From assembly GCA_041389885.1 (NCBI GenBank), contig JAWKRB010000013.1, positions 1-64,000 on the forward strand: a DNA stretch of 64,000 nucleotides, read 5' to 3'. A model generated the notes under the pieces. It worked only from the letters and a program-made list of their open reading frames with translations. It was not told the origin of the DNA and searched no databases. Below, piece after piece: positions 40,224 through 48,629 of the stretch (the first letter of the stretch is position 1; each line of letters opens with the position of its first letter). The translations under genes were made by a program, and so were the position numbers. This DNA comes from JAWKRB01 sp041389885. Its GTDB lineage: Bacteria; Myxococcota_A; Polyangia; Polyangiales; Ga0077539.

Positions 40224-40520
40224 CGATCAAGGCCGCCGCGCGGCGTCGAAGAGGTCGTGTCGAACCCTTGCACGCAGAACGCGTAGAGCTTGCCGTTGCG
40301 AAGGCGGCGAGGAACGAGCCATGGCAGAGAGTTGACCGGAGGCGACCACAGCAGCGTCATAACCTTGCTGGCCTTCCTGCCAGAAGATGGCGGTCAGCGA
40401 GGTACCGCGAGGTCACCGCTGGCTTGACCTACCGGTGCTCTGCGGGACGTGTCTACCGTCGCGCTCCATTACCGCATGCGCGCGGTCGGTCCCGGCTCTG
40501 GAGATGGCGGCGCAGATGAT

Positions 40521-40906
40521 CAGGCGAGCGCATCGACTTCCGCTGGATTCAATGGATTTGTATGTTTTTGCCACGCTGGTTGCTGAGTGGGAGCCTGGCC
40601 TGCCGCCCGCCGGGGCGGCCGACTGGCGACGCCGCGCGCGCGCGCTGCGCCGACGGTGGGCATTCATCTTCGCATGGAACTGCGTCGGCAGCTCACGGCG
40701 GAACATCCCGCGAACCCTTTCACACACCGTCGGGTGTGGAACACCTGGCGTGCGCCCGGTCAGCCCCCGCCCCGGCGGGGGCGCCCAGGTTCAGCCCCAC
40801 TTCAGCGAGCCAGTGACCGCAGGGAGCGCCCGGCGAGCGAAGGGGGGCAGCTGAAAGCGGCGAGCACCGTTTCCTTGAAACCAATGAGGACCATGCGCTC
40901 GCCCTG
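40521..40906. mobile_element. Inverted-repeat element (MITE-like), copy 2
   Basis: It has the same ends as copy 1: CAGGCGAGCGCAT on the left and ATGCGCTCGCCCTG on the right. The same right arm (GCTCCCTGCGG complement, GCCCCCGCCCCGGCGGGGGC) and the same central block (GAACTGCGTCGGCAGCTCAC) are present. The left arm is shortened and diverged. It lies within the nested insertion. Confidence 0.7.
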
Positions 40907-40929
40907 CGCAGTATTATCGCGCGCCGGAG

Positions 40930-41556
40930 ATGTTCGACGTGGCGCGGTGGGCGGGCTTTCGGATCTTTTGCACCGACGCGACCACGGGAACGCGACCAGG
41001 CGCCATGGGCACAACCTTCCGTGTCCACTGCCGCATCCACGCACAAACCCTGCGTCCCGAGCAGGCGCACTTCACCGACGACAAGGGCGGCGAGACCCTT
41101 CGAAACTTCGTCCAGCCGGGCGACCTGGATCTGGTGGACCGTGCCTACAGCACCCCGCCGAGTCCACGGCGGCGACCTGATCGTCCGCTACAACCGCGGG
41201 ACGTTGCCCGTGCTCGACGCGCGCCGCCGCCAACCGATCGACGTGGAGGCGTGGGTGCTCGCGCGCCGAACGCGAGACCAGGTTCGCAGCCGAGCGGTGA
41301 TCGTCGAATGCAAGGGCTGCGCAGTCTTCGGACGCATGATCGCGATCCGCTTGCCCAAGCCGCAGGCGAAGAAGGCCCGGCGGCGGCTGCTCAAGATCGT
41401 GCACCAACTCCTCTCTGCCGCTCTGCTGCCCATCACGCTCAACGCGTTCCTGGGGCTCGCTCCAAGCATCGCCGAGCGACTCCGATCGAACCACCCGCCC
41501 TCGCGCCCGGCCGCCCTCGCCGCGTACCTCGAATTTCTCCGCAAATGTGTCGCTTA
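40930..41556 (+). pseudogene. IS4-family transposase, C-terminal fragment
   Basis: Conserved IS4 DDE-region pieces are visible across one frameshift near 41155: MGTTFRVHCRIHAQTLRPEQ, then DDKGGETLRNFVQPGDLDLV and DRAYSTP in one frame. HGGDLIVRYNRGTLPVLDAR and RSRAVIVECKGCAVFGRMIA follow in the next. The segment after KKARRR jumps to unrelated-looking helices, so an internal deletion has removed the usual YREKK region. It is non-functional. Confidence 0.75.
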
Positions 41557-41600
41557 ACGCCTATGCGGGGAGACCTGACTGCGTCCCGTCTCGTCGAGTG

Positions 41601-41878
41601 AGCGATGTCCCCCCGCTCGAGGCCATCGCGGCGGGGATCTCCTTTCAATGCGGGATCACGAGAGCGGGCGGGGTGCACTGCTGGGGGAGCAGCACGATCG
41701 GCGAGCTCGGTGTGTTCGCTCGATCGCCGCTTCACGTTGATATCGCGCTCCCCTCGCGCGCCACGAAGCTCGCCGCAGGGACCTTTCACGCCTGCGCCAC
41801 TTTACAGACCAACGAGGTGTGGTGCTGGGGCTCGAACGCCGCCTTTCAAATCGGACATCCGGACGCTGGACGGGTGGC
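41601..41878 (+). pseudogene. RCC1-repeat protein fragment
   Basis: The translation has two RCC1-type blades: FQCGITRAGGVHCWGSSTIG with ELG, and FHACATLQTNEVWCWGSNAA with FQIGHPDAG. The 5' part is cut off by the right end of the IS4-like element, and the sense is lost downstream. Only the end of the second blade is present in the other duplication copy. Confidence 0.75.
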
Positions 41879-42047
41879 GTTGTCACGAGTGGAAGTGCTT
41901 CCATCGCTTCATGGAGCGCGGTCAGACGGGCGGCGTCGCACGAGTCAGGCTGCGCGCCGAGTCGAAGAAACGCGCCGCCGGAAATTCGTTGGAAGTCGAC
42001 GCTCGGAGAGAATCTGCGTGGGTCAAGAGAAATCGTGCGAGCGAGGG

Positions 42048-42076
42048 TTGACAACGAATCGGTGGGGGGGGGTAAT
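42048..42076 (+). promoter_or_regulatory. Candidate promoter of module copy 2 with nine-G spacer tract
   Basis: TTGACA, a 17 bp spacer ending in seven G, then GGTAAT give a good sigma-70-like match. The predicted start lies about 50 bp before gene A. The variable G run is in the spacer. Confidence 0.45.
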
Positions 42077-42131
42077 GCCCTTGATCGCAACGGGTCTACC
42101 CAGTTGTGCGGTAGATCGAAGGGAGGCGATC

Positions 42132-42497
42132 ATGGCGCGAGTGTTCAATCTTCAGGTGGTGAAGGCGACCCTCATCGGCGGTCCTGCGAGCCCGGTGTAC
42201 AGCGATCCCGAGCTCAACGCGACGCTGGGCACGGCCGACACGCTCTTCACGCAGATCTACGTCGATGGCGTCGCGAACAGCGCGACCGACGTCACGGTGA
42301 ACGTCGAGGGATCCAACGACGGGGTGAGCTGGGACCCATCTCTGACGCCGAAGGTCGTCTCCGTGACGACCGCCGGAGCGGGACCCAGCGTGGCCTTCAC
42401 GACGTTTCCCAATCAGGCCGCCTTCAGCCGCTTCGTGGTCTCTGCGAGCAAGGACAACGCCATCGTGCGCGTGATCGCGTGCGGGCGATCCATGTGA
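42132..42497 (+). CDS. Gene A, copy 2: small beta-rich protein
   Basis: A 121-residue intact protein beginning MARVFNLQVVKATLIGGPAS. It consists of alternating short hydrophobic strands (TQIYVDGVANSATDVTVNVE, PKVVSVTTAGAGPSVAF, FSRFVVSASKDNAIVRVIAC) typical of a beta-sandwich or jelly-roll. It has a single Cys near the end and no signal peptide. AAGGGAGG lies seven bases before the ATG. I recognise no named family; similar small all-beta proteins occur as phage or particle structural subunits, so a structural role is possible but unproven. It is followed by gene B 13 bp later, so the pair is an operon. Confidence 0.75.
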   Translation: MARVFNLQVVKATLIGGPASPVYSDPELNATLGTADTLFTQIYVDGVANSATDVTVNVEGSNDGVSWDPSLTPKVVSVTTAGAGPSVAFTTFPNQAAFSRFVVSASKDNAIVRVIACGRSM

Positions 42498-42510
42498 CGG
42501 GAGGGCGCGC

Positions 42511-43488
42511 GTGAACGGCTACGAGATTCGACCGGGCGGGGGAGGGTGTGGCTGCGGCGGCGGGTGTGGCGGGGAGAAGAAGGCCGCGCCGGTGCATCCG
42601 CTGCTGGGGAGGGCGCTGGAGGCTTACGAAGTCCTTCCGGCGAATTCGAATCCTCGAGGTGCGCGAGTTCGACTCGATGGGTCGCACTTCGTTCCCATCC
42701 ATGCTCCAAAGGCTGCTGTGGGATATTCCGAGAGTCCGTTCTTGGGTATGGGGCCGCGGTCGCCTGACGCTGACTCCACTCGGAGGTGGGACGATCGTCG
42801 AGTTCGGCCGACTATTCCTTCGCCCGCGTGTGTCAACGCTGAGATGGACTGCGAACTGTACCGAATCGAGGCGAGAGAGTATTGCCATCGAGACAACGCT
42901 CTACGTGCCCTGATCGAGATCGAGCGGACAGCGGTTCAAGAGTGTAGTCGCCGTGCCCTGCGTACATGTGCGTACTTCGGTGACGTCATTCGCTCACAGG
43001 AGTTGGAGTTGATTGAGCTGAACAGGGCATTGAAACGCACACCTCCGGGCCCCAGGGCAGAGGGGCTGCGACGTGCGATCAACCAAATTATCGCCGATGG
43101 CCGAGCGCTTCAAGAGGCTCGGCTGGAGTGTGACAGGGCCGTACAGGCTGGTGACTACGCGAACCCCTCCGCAGTGGCGGAATGCAGAATGCGCGAGGGA
43201 CGCCTGAGCAACGCGGTCAACGACCTGATCGATTTTCAGACGAGCGATGCCGTGATCAGTCTGGATGTTGATCGTGTCGAGATCAATCACAGAATGCGAG
43301 GTGGATGTGGGAGACTCTGCTCAGAGAATGAGTGGCCGTCAGGCCAGATTTGCCCGCGGTCGCCTGCCGAGCGCAGGTTCTTCGCGACGCTCGCGCGAGC
43401 GCAGCGTCCAACGCGCAAGTCTGACGCCGCGTGCCCTACCCAATGCGGCCATCTGGGCAGAGTTGGTCGCCCTCCGCGATCCGCTTGA
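42511..43488 (+). CDS. Gene B, copy 2: Gly/Cys-rich head with a different tail
   Basis: A 325-residue protein. The head matches copy 1 (MNGYEIRPGGGGCGCGGGCG, PVHPLLGRALE). The tail begins AYEVLPANSNPRGARVRLDG and is mostly helical with spaced Cys (NAEMDCELYRIEAREYCHRD, VQECSRRALRTCAYFGDVI, ARLECDRAVQAGDYANPS), ending in a Cys-containing Arg-rich region. No similarity to the copy 1 tail is visible beyond composition and Cys spacing. The start is GTG after GGGAGGG. The last 40 residues may be affected by a frameshift: the neighbouring frame ends in DACGCGCAM at 43516, which echoes the head. No partner gene follows. Confidence 0.7.
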   Translation: MNGYEIRPGGGGCGCGGGCGGEKKAAPVHPLLGRALEAYEVLPANSNPRGARVRLDGSHFVPIHAPKAAVGYSESPFLGMGPRSPDADSTRRWDDRRVRPTIPSPACVNAEMDCELYRIEAREYCHRDNALRALIEIERTAVQECSRRALRTCAYFGDVIRSQELELIELNRALKRTPPGPRAEGLRRAINQIIADGRALQEARLECDRAVQAGDYANPSAVAECRMREGRLSNAVNDLIDFQTSDAVISLDVDRVEINHRMRGGCGRLCSENEWPSGQICPRSPAERRFFATLARAQRPTRKSDAACPTQCGHLGRVGRPPRSA

Positions 43489-43779
43489 TGCATGCGGATG
43501 TGGTTGTGCGATGTAGCAGGCTTGGCCCCCTTCGTTTCACGCGCTGCCCTTGTTCGCGAAAGTCGCCTGCTGGTCCTCGTATCAGGCCTACCGAGGAGAT
43601 TCCGTACCTTCTCGGTCATCTGCATCGCATGAAGAGCGCACTGACTCGGCTCAGGCGAATATTGTCCGAAGACGAGCACCGCGAGAGGCACGAACGGGAT
43701 GCATGGGGGCGGTGCTCGTCTCTTGTGGCGGCGGAGCGCTTCGCGCCAACGCCGTAGGGTGCTCCGCCTCGGAGGCACC
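43489..43779. other. Right margin of the island, no convincing gene
   Basis: This is a low-GC stretch directly after gene B copy 2. Open frames here have no protein character. The sequence returns to chromosomal composition near 43750-43800. Confidence 0.4.
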
Positions 43780-44230
43780 TGATTCGACCGCCCCGGCCCC
43801 TCGCTGCGCCGCACGAGCCACGCGGCGCAGGCCGTCGCCGCCGACCACGCCGCGCTGACCGCCAGGGTGAGCGCCGGGAGCGCCCCCGCGGGGTGAGGCC
43901 CGCATAGAAACGCCAGGGCCGATGCGCGTTCCTGCGCACAGAAGCGCGGCCCAGGGGTGATCCACGCGCGGGCGCGGCGGCGCGCCATCCACAGCGGTGC
44001 GGCGATGACCGCGAGGAGCGCGAGGCGCGTGCCGAGGTGCGGGGCGCCGCGCGCGGGGGACGCGCTCGAGAGCGACACGAGCGCGAGCTGCGCGAGGGCG
44101 TAGCCGTAGGTTCCCACGCGTGGAGCCAGCGCGCCAGCCCGCGCGGGCGGTGGGCTCGTGGATCGTCGGGAGAGAGGGCCGCGGCGCTCGCCTCGCCGCA
44201 CCGGGTATAGCGCGCGCCGCCAGGCGCCAT
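43780..44230 (-). pseudogene. Truncated membrane protein gene at island edge
   Basis: The minus-strand start MAPGGARYTRCGEASAAALS continues to RGLARWLHAW. Then, after a frameshift near 44115, hydrophobic segments follow: GTYGYALAQLALVSLSSASP, LGTRLALLAVIAAPLWMARR and LPALTLAVSAAWSAATACAA, with WLVRRSEG. These are four or so membrane helices of a small integral membrane protein. The C-terminus runs into island sequence and loses sense, so the island probably removed the 3' end. Family not recognised. Confidence 0.5.
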
Positions 44231-44249
44231 GACCGCGCCGCACTCGCGC

Positions 44250-45785
44250 AGCGCGCGCTCATCGCGGCGGTCGCGGGAGCTCGGGCGGCGGGACCGCGGC
44301 GTCGACGACCGTGGGCGCCATGGGCTGCGCGACGGGAAAGCCCCAGGGAGCGCCTCGCGGGCCATGGGCGCGCTGGGCACGAGGGTGGACGCCGCCGGGG
44401 CGGCGCGTCGGTGAATTCGACCTCGCGCGGCACGAAGCCCTGGGCCTGCACCCGCATCGCGCGGTGGGCGCGCAGCCGTCGGGAGGCCCAGGCCGTGACC
44501 GTGGCGCGACCCGGGCATTGCCGAGGGAGATCGCCGCGTGCTCAGGGATCAACGGAGGTCCACGTGGAACTGCGTCATGGAAGGCGGCGGCGTGACCGCG
44601 ACGTCAGAAACCGCGTCGAAGCTGCCGCCGAAGACCGCCACTACCGCCACCACGAAGAGCCGCGCCGATGGCCGCGCCGCGCGAGAGCGGCAGGGTGTGG
44701 GGCCCTGGGGAGAGGCACGTCCTGCGGGCTCAGGTCTCCTGCGAGAGCATCCCGTGGGCAGCGTCGAGGCGCCGGGGAGCTGTCGACCGCGACCCTCGGG
44801 AGAATACCGGCGCCACCCGCCGCGGGGGACCAGCAGGCGCGCCCAGCCCCGACGGAGGCGCAGCCGCACGACGGTGGGCTCGTCGGCGTCGAGAAAGCTC
44901 TGCACCCCGCGGCCCGAAGCTCGACCCTTCGCCTCGCGAAGCGCGCGCGAATCGACGGCGACGCGAAGGGCAGCAGCGCCGAGCCCAGCTCGCCATGAAT
45001 CGACGCGAAGCGCTGGAGGCCGGCTCAGGGCGCGGAGCAGCGCGGGTCAGAGAGCGAGCGGGTTTCCGGGCGCAGGGCGATAAGCGGATGGGCGCCCTCG
45101 GCCACCCGCTGCAGGATCTTGTAGAGCACGTCGCCCTCGAAGAGCCTCAGCCCCGCGCAGCAGCTCCCAGAGGATCACCGCGAGGGGAACTGTCGCCCGC
45201 GCGTCGAGGTTGCGCGACCCGCGCGCCTGCTCGGGGGACATGTACCCGGGGCTCCTCAGCAGCGCCGAGGTGCGGGTGAGCGACGAGTCGCTCTCCGGGC
45301 CCTCGTGGGCCTGCACGATGCCGAGGTCAATCAGCATCGTTCGCGCGCCGGGCGCTCGTCGGCAGGATCACGTTGCCCGGCTTGAGGTCGCGGTGTACGA
45401 AGCCCAGGTCGAGCGGCCACGGCGCTCGCGAGGGGCGGCGACGTTCGCCATCGCGATGGCCGAGAAGGGCCCTGCGCGCATGGTCGCCGAGAGCGTGGGC
45501 CCGTCGAGGAACTCCATCTCGTGCACGGGGAGCGCGTCGACGTAGCCGGTCCGAGGACCTTCACCCACGTGGGGGTGGTCGATGGTGGCGGCGACCCGCG
45601 CCTGCTCGAAGCGCGCGATGGCCTCGGGCTGGGTCGCGTACTCCCGAGCGCATGACCTTCAGCGCCACGGAGGCCCAGGCCAAGCTTGTGCGCCTCGTAC
45701 ACCTCCAGAAGGTGCCTCGCCCGACCCGCTGAACGACGCGGTAGACCGAGCATCGAGCCCGACCGGCGTGGACGTCGCGATCCAT
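44250..45785 (-). pseudogene. Ser/Thr kinase with PEGA-like tail, many frameshifts
   Basis: Across frames the locus spells a whole kinase: MDRDVHAGRARCSVYRVVQR, VGRGTF, EVYEAHKLGLG, ALKVMRS, PEAIARFEQARVAATIDHPH, EMEFLDGPTLSATMRAGPF, FVHRDLKPGNVILPTS, LIDLGIVQAHEGPES and SPGYMSPEQARGSRNLDARA. A membrane helix follows (ARLFVVAVVAVFGGSFD), then a PEGA-like end (AMRVQAQGFVPREVEFTDAP). At least six single-base frameshifts separate these pieces, several being a missing C or G. All catalytic motifs are intact, so the gene is either very recently broken or mis-sequenced. The ATG lies at 45785. Confidence 0.7.
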
Positions 45786-45871
45786 CACGCAGGAGCGCAT
45801 CATGGCCCGCGCGCGCGGGGGCGTCAATGAAGGGGGCGAAGGGAGGTTCCGTGGGGTGGGGAGGGGCGCGC

Positions 45872-47650
45872 TCAGCGCGCGCGGCGTCGTCGGCGGGTGA
45901 CGGCGAGGCCCAGGGCGAGGCCGAAGAAGGCCGCGGCGCCGCCGCGGGGGGTGCGTCCGTTGGGCGTGCTGCACTGGCAGCCCGAGCGGGTGCCGAACTC
46001 GAAGACGCGGGGGCCGAGGTCGGTCATGCCCGCGGCGCCGCCGTCGCGGTTGGGGGTGACCACGCCGCCGTCGGAGCCGGGGGTGACCACGCCGCCGCCG
46101 TCGCCGCCGGGGTTCACGAGGCCGCCGTCGCCGAGGGGCACCGAGGTGCCGCCGTCGCTGCCGCCGCGGCGCGTGGGGACGCACTCGCCCAGCTCGCACA
46201 TCTCGCCGTTGGGGCAGAGCCGGGCGTCAGGGCCCGCCTCGCAGGAGTCGCGGCAGGTGCCCATGGCGCAGTGGGTGCCCGTGGGGCAGGTGACCCCGGC
46301 GCAGCCATCATCGACGCAGTGGCCGTCGGCCTCGCAGGTCTGGCCCGCCTCGCAGGGGCGGCACTGACACGCCGTGACGCAGCGGCCCACGGCGGAGCGC
46401 GCGTCGACCTCGCAGACCTCCTGCGCGCCGCAGGTGATCTCGGCGCAGGGGTCGATGCAGCGGCCCGCGCGGCAGAAGCGCGCGTAGGGGCAGGTGATGC
46501 CGTCGCAGACGGCGACGCACTGGCCGCCGCGGCACACCTGCTCGGCGGGGCAGGTCATGTTCAGGCACGCGGCCTCGACGCAGGCGCCGCGGGGGGTGCA
46601 CTCGCGGCCGGTGGGGCAGCCCAGCTCCGACTGGCAGCGGTCGACGCAGGCGCCGAGCTCGCAGATCTGCCCGGTGCCGCAGAGGGAGTCGTCGGTGTCG
46701 GGCATCCCGTCGCAGTCGTTGTCGAGGCCGTTGCAGGCCCGCGCGCGGGGCATGTTCACCTGGCGGCAGGTGGTGCCCATGCCGGTGCAGACCCTCACGC
46801 CCTGGGCGCAGATGCCCCGCTGGCCCTCGACCACGCAGCGCTCGCCGCCCTGGGCGCAGCCGAAGATGTCGTTGCCGCCGCCGCGGATCTGAAAGCGCCA
46901 GAGGCCGGGCTCGCCGCCGGGGATGTTCGAGGTGCCGCAGACCTGAAGGATCTGCATCGTGCGCGACATCGGGAGGGCGACGTAGTTGCGCGAGTCGCCG
47001 GCGTCGAAGCCGATCTGCGCGGGGGTGCCGCCGAAGCCGCCGGTGCCGCCGGAGGCGTCGCCGGTGGTCCAGGTGCAGCGGGCGTAGCGGAACTCGACGT
47101 CGAAGTCGCCGCTCGTGGTGCAGGTGTTCGAGCGGGTGAGCACGAGCTGAAAGCTGTTCTGCAGGTTGTCGTGCGACGAGTAGTACCCGACGAGGTGCCA
47201 GGTCACGACCACGCGGTTGGGCTCGACGTGAAAGCAGATGTTGTTGCGCGAGGGCTGGCCGCCGCCGCGCGTGTCGACGTCGCCCCAGAAGGGCGCGATC
47301 ATCGGCTGCTGCGCCACGGGGAAGGGCGCCGGGGTGTACGTCGGGAGCGCCGCGCGGAACGTGATGTTCCCGTTGGTGTTCACGTACATCGACGTGTAGC
47401 GGTTGCCGAAGAAGTCGATGCCGTCGGGGAAGGCCCGGCGGATGTCGATGGCCCGCGGCGCCGTCGGGGGCTGACCCGAGTACGACCCGTCGTCGTTGGG
47501 GTGCACGCAGTTCTCAGGCAGGCCGTACCCCGTGGGGCCGCCGAAGCCGTTGAGCAGCGGGATCGCGTTCGCGACGCCGCCTCCGAGCACGCAAGAGAGG
47601 GAGAGCGCGAGCAGCGACGCTCGACCGGCCGACGACAAGCGGTAGGGCAT
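45872..47650 (-). CDS. Secreted nidogen-like, Cys-rich MYXO-CTERM protein
   Basis: About 592 residues: a signal peptide (ASLLALSLSCVLGGGVANA), then a nidogen-like (NIDO) beta domain at about 50-240 (SMYVNTNGNITFRAALPTYT, MIAPFWGDVDTRGGGQ, YARCTWTTGD). Next come a MopE-like ACNGLDNDCDGMPDTDD and about ten short Cys modules (CPAEQVCRGGQC, CPTGTHCAMGTC). A Gly/Asp-rich linker with repeated GGVVTPGSDGG leads to the tail SGCQCSTPNG, a hydrophobic stretch and RRRRRAR. This tail is a MYXO-CTERM sorting signal. ATG at 47650 or GTG at 47662 are both possible. Likely a cell-surface adhesion protein. Confidence 0.85.
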   Translation of the reverse strand: MPYRLSSAGRASLLALSLSCVLGGGVANAIPLLNGFGGPTGYGLPENCVHPNDDGSYSGQPPTAPRAIDIRRAFPDGIDFFGNRYTSMYVNTNGNITFRAALPTYTPAPFPVAQQPMIAPFWGDVDTRGGGQPSRNNICFHVEPNRVVVTWHLVGYYSSHDNLQNSFQLVLTRSNTCTTSGDFDVEFRYARCTWTTGDASGGTGGFGGTPAQIGFDAGDSRNYVALPMSRTMQILQVCGTSNIPGGEPGLWRFQIRGGGNDIFGCAQGGERCVVEGQRGICAQGVRVCTGMGTTCRQVNMPRARACNGLDNDCDGMPDTDDSLCGTGQICELGACVDRCQSELGCPTGRECTPRGACVEAACLNMTCPAEQVCRGGQCVAVCDGITCPYARFCRAGRCIDPCAEITCGAQEVCEVDARSAVGRCVTACQCRPCEAGQTCEADGHCVDDGCAGVTCPTGTHCAMGTCRDSCEAGPDARLCPNGEMCELGECVPTRRGGSDGGTSVPLGDGGLVNPGGDGGGVVTPGSDGGVVTPNRDGGAAGMTDLGPRVFEFGTRSGCQCSTPNGRTPRGGAAAFFGLALGLAVTRRRRRAR

Positions 47651-47788
47651 AGGGCTGTTCACTACAACAAACCAACCCGTCGCGCACCACCCACCCCGGC
47701 GAAGTGTCCCGGGGCGGGGCCGGGGGGGCGGAATTGAGCCGGCGCCCCGGCGAGTCGTGGTACAGCGCCGCTCTGGAGTCAGTCACCG

Positions 47789-48310
47789 ATGAAGAAGCCC
47801 AACGTTCTCCTGTCGGCCGAGGCGATTCACCAACGCGTGCAGGAGCTCGGCGCGCAGATCACGGAGGACTACAAAGACTGCCCGCAGCTCATGGTGGTCC
47901 CGATCCTGAAGGGGTCGTTCCTCTTCGCGGCCGACCTGATCCGGGCGATCGACGCCGACCTGTCGGTGGAGTTCCTCGGCCTGCGCTCGTACGGCGCGGG
48001 CACCGAGTCGTCGGGGGTGGTGCAGATCACCTACGACCTCAACTCCCCCATCACCGACCGCGACGTGCTGGTGGTCGAAGACATCGTCGATACCGGCCTC
48101 TCGATGCGCTACCTCCTCGAGAACCTCGCCACCCGACACCCGCGCTCGGTGCGCCTCTGCTCGCTGCTGCACAAGCCCTCGCGCACGCGGGTCAAGGTCC
48201 CCATCGACTACCTCGGCTTCACCATCGAAGACCACTTCGTCGTGGGCTACGGCCTCGACTACGCCGAGCGCTACCGCCACCTGCCGTACATCGGCGTGAT
48301 CTCGGAGTGA
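47789..48310 (+). CDS. hpt: Hypoxanthine phosphoribosyltransferase
   Basis: A 173-residue purine salvage enzyme that makes IMP or GMP from hypoxanthine or guanine and PRPP. The PRPP-binding loop VLVVEDIVDTGLS, the early VPILKGSFLFAADLIRAI and the C-terminal HFVVGYGLDYAERYRHLPYI are all typical, as is the length. It starts at ATG. Two small genes follow at 7 bp and by overlap, so it likely heads a three-gene operon. Confidence 0.96.
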   Translation: MKKPNVLLSAEAIHQRVQELGAQITEDYKDCPQLMVVPILKGSFLFAADLIRAIDADLSVEFLGLRSYGAGTESSGVVQITYDLNSPITDRDVLVVEDIVDTGLSMRYLLENLATRHPRSVRLCSLLHKPSRTRVKVPIDYLGFTIEDHFVVGYGLDYAERYRHLPYIGVISE

Positions 48311-48317
48311 CCCCGCG

Positions 48318-48629
48318 ATGCCCTCCCGCCTCGAATCGCTAGAGAAGATGGTCGCCGCCGGCGTCGACAACCCCATGGCCTGGTACGGCCTCGCCATGGA
48401 GTACCGCGGCGCCGGGCGCTTCGACGAGGCGCTGGTGGCCTTCGAGCGCACCCGCGAGAAGTACCCCGCCTACGTCGCGCAGTACCTCATGGCCGCGCAG
48501 ATGCTCCACGAGCTCGCCCGCGACCCCGAGGCCCGGCGCTGGTGCGAAGACGGCATCGCCGCCGCCCGCGCCGCGAAAGACAGCCACAGCCTGGGAGAGC
48601 TCGAGAGCTTTCTCGACGCGCTCCCGTGA
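48318..48629 (+). CDS. Small TPR-like protein
   Basis: A 103-residue helical protein with two TPR-like units (NPMAWYGLAMEYRGAGRFDE and AQYLMAAQMLHELARDPEAR). It begins 7 bp after hpt, and its stop overlaps the GTG of the NUDIX gene. Such single-domain TPR proteins of about 100 residues are common in myxobacteria and usually act as adaptors. Partner unknown. Confidence 0.78.
   Translation: MPSRLESLEKMVAAGVDNPMAWYGLAMEYRGAGRFDEALVAFERTREKYPAYVAQYLMAAQMLHELARDPEARRWCEDGIAAARAAKDSHSLGELESFLDALP

Larger units (their letters stand above)
38423..41574. mobile_element. Nested, decayed IS4-like element carrying other insertions
   Basis: CATAGGCGTTAAG at 38438-38450 is exactly reverse-complemented at 41553-41565, giving terminal inverted repeats. 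The octamer CTGACTGC flanks the whole unit (38415-38422 and 41575-41582) and may be the target duplication, though its distance to the repeats is unequal. A transposase N-terminus lies just inside the left end and a C-terminus just inside the right end. Between them are an IS1182-like remnant, a frameshifted gene and the second inverted-repeat element. Confidence 0.6.
41826..42612 (+). repeat. Direct duplication, copy 2
   Basis: This is the partner of 36231-37007. Here the repeat begins inside a longer RCC1 fragment, indicating this copy is the older arrangement, and it ends at the same codon of gene B (LLGRALE) as copy 1. Differences from copy 1 include nine instead of six G before TAAT and an extra G in the ribosome-binding site (AAGGGAGG). 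Confidence 0.9.

Noticed and set aside
41547..42497. A single 316-codon protein joining the RCC1 fragment to gene A
   Set aside because: The frame is open by chance. Gene A has its own AAGGGAGG site and promoter, and the joining part has no RCC1 pattern.
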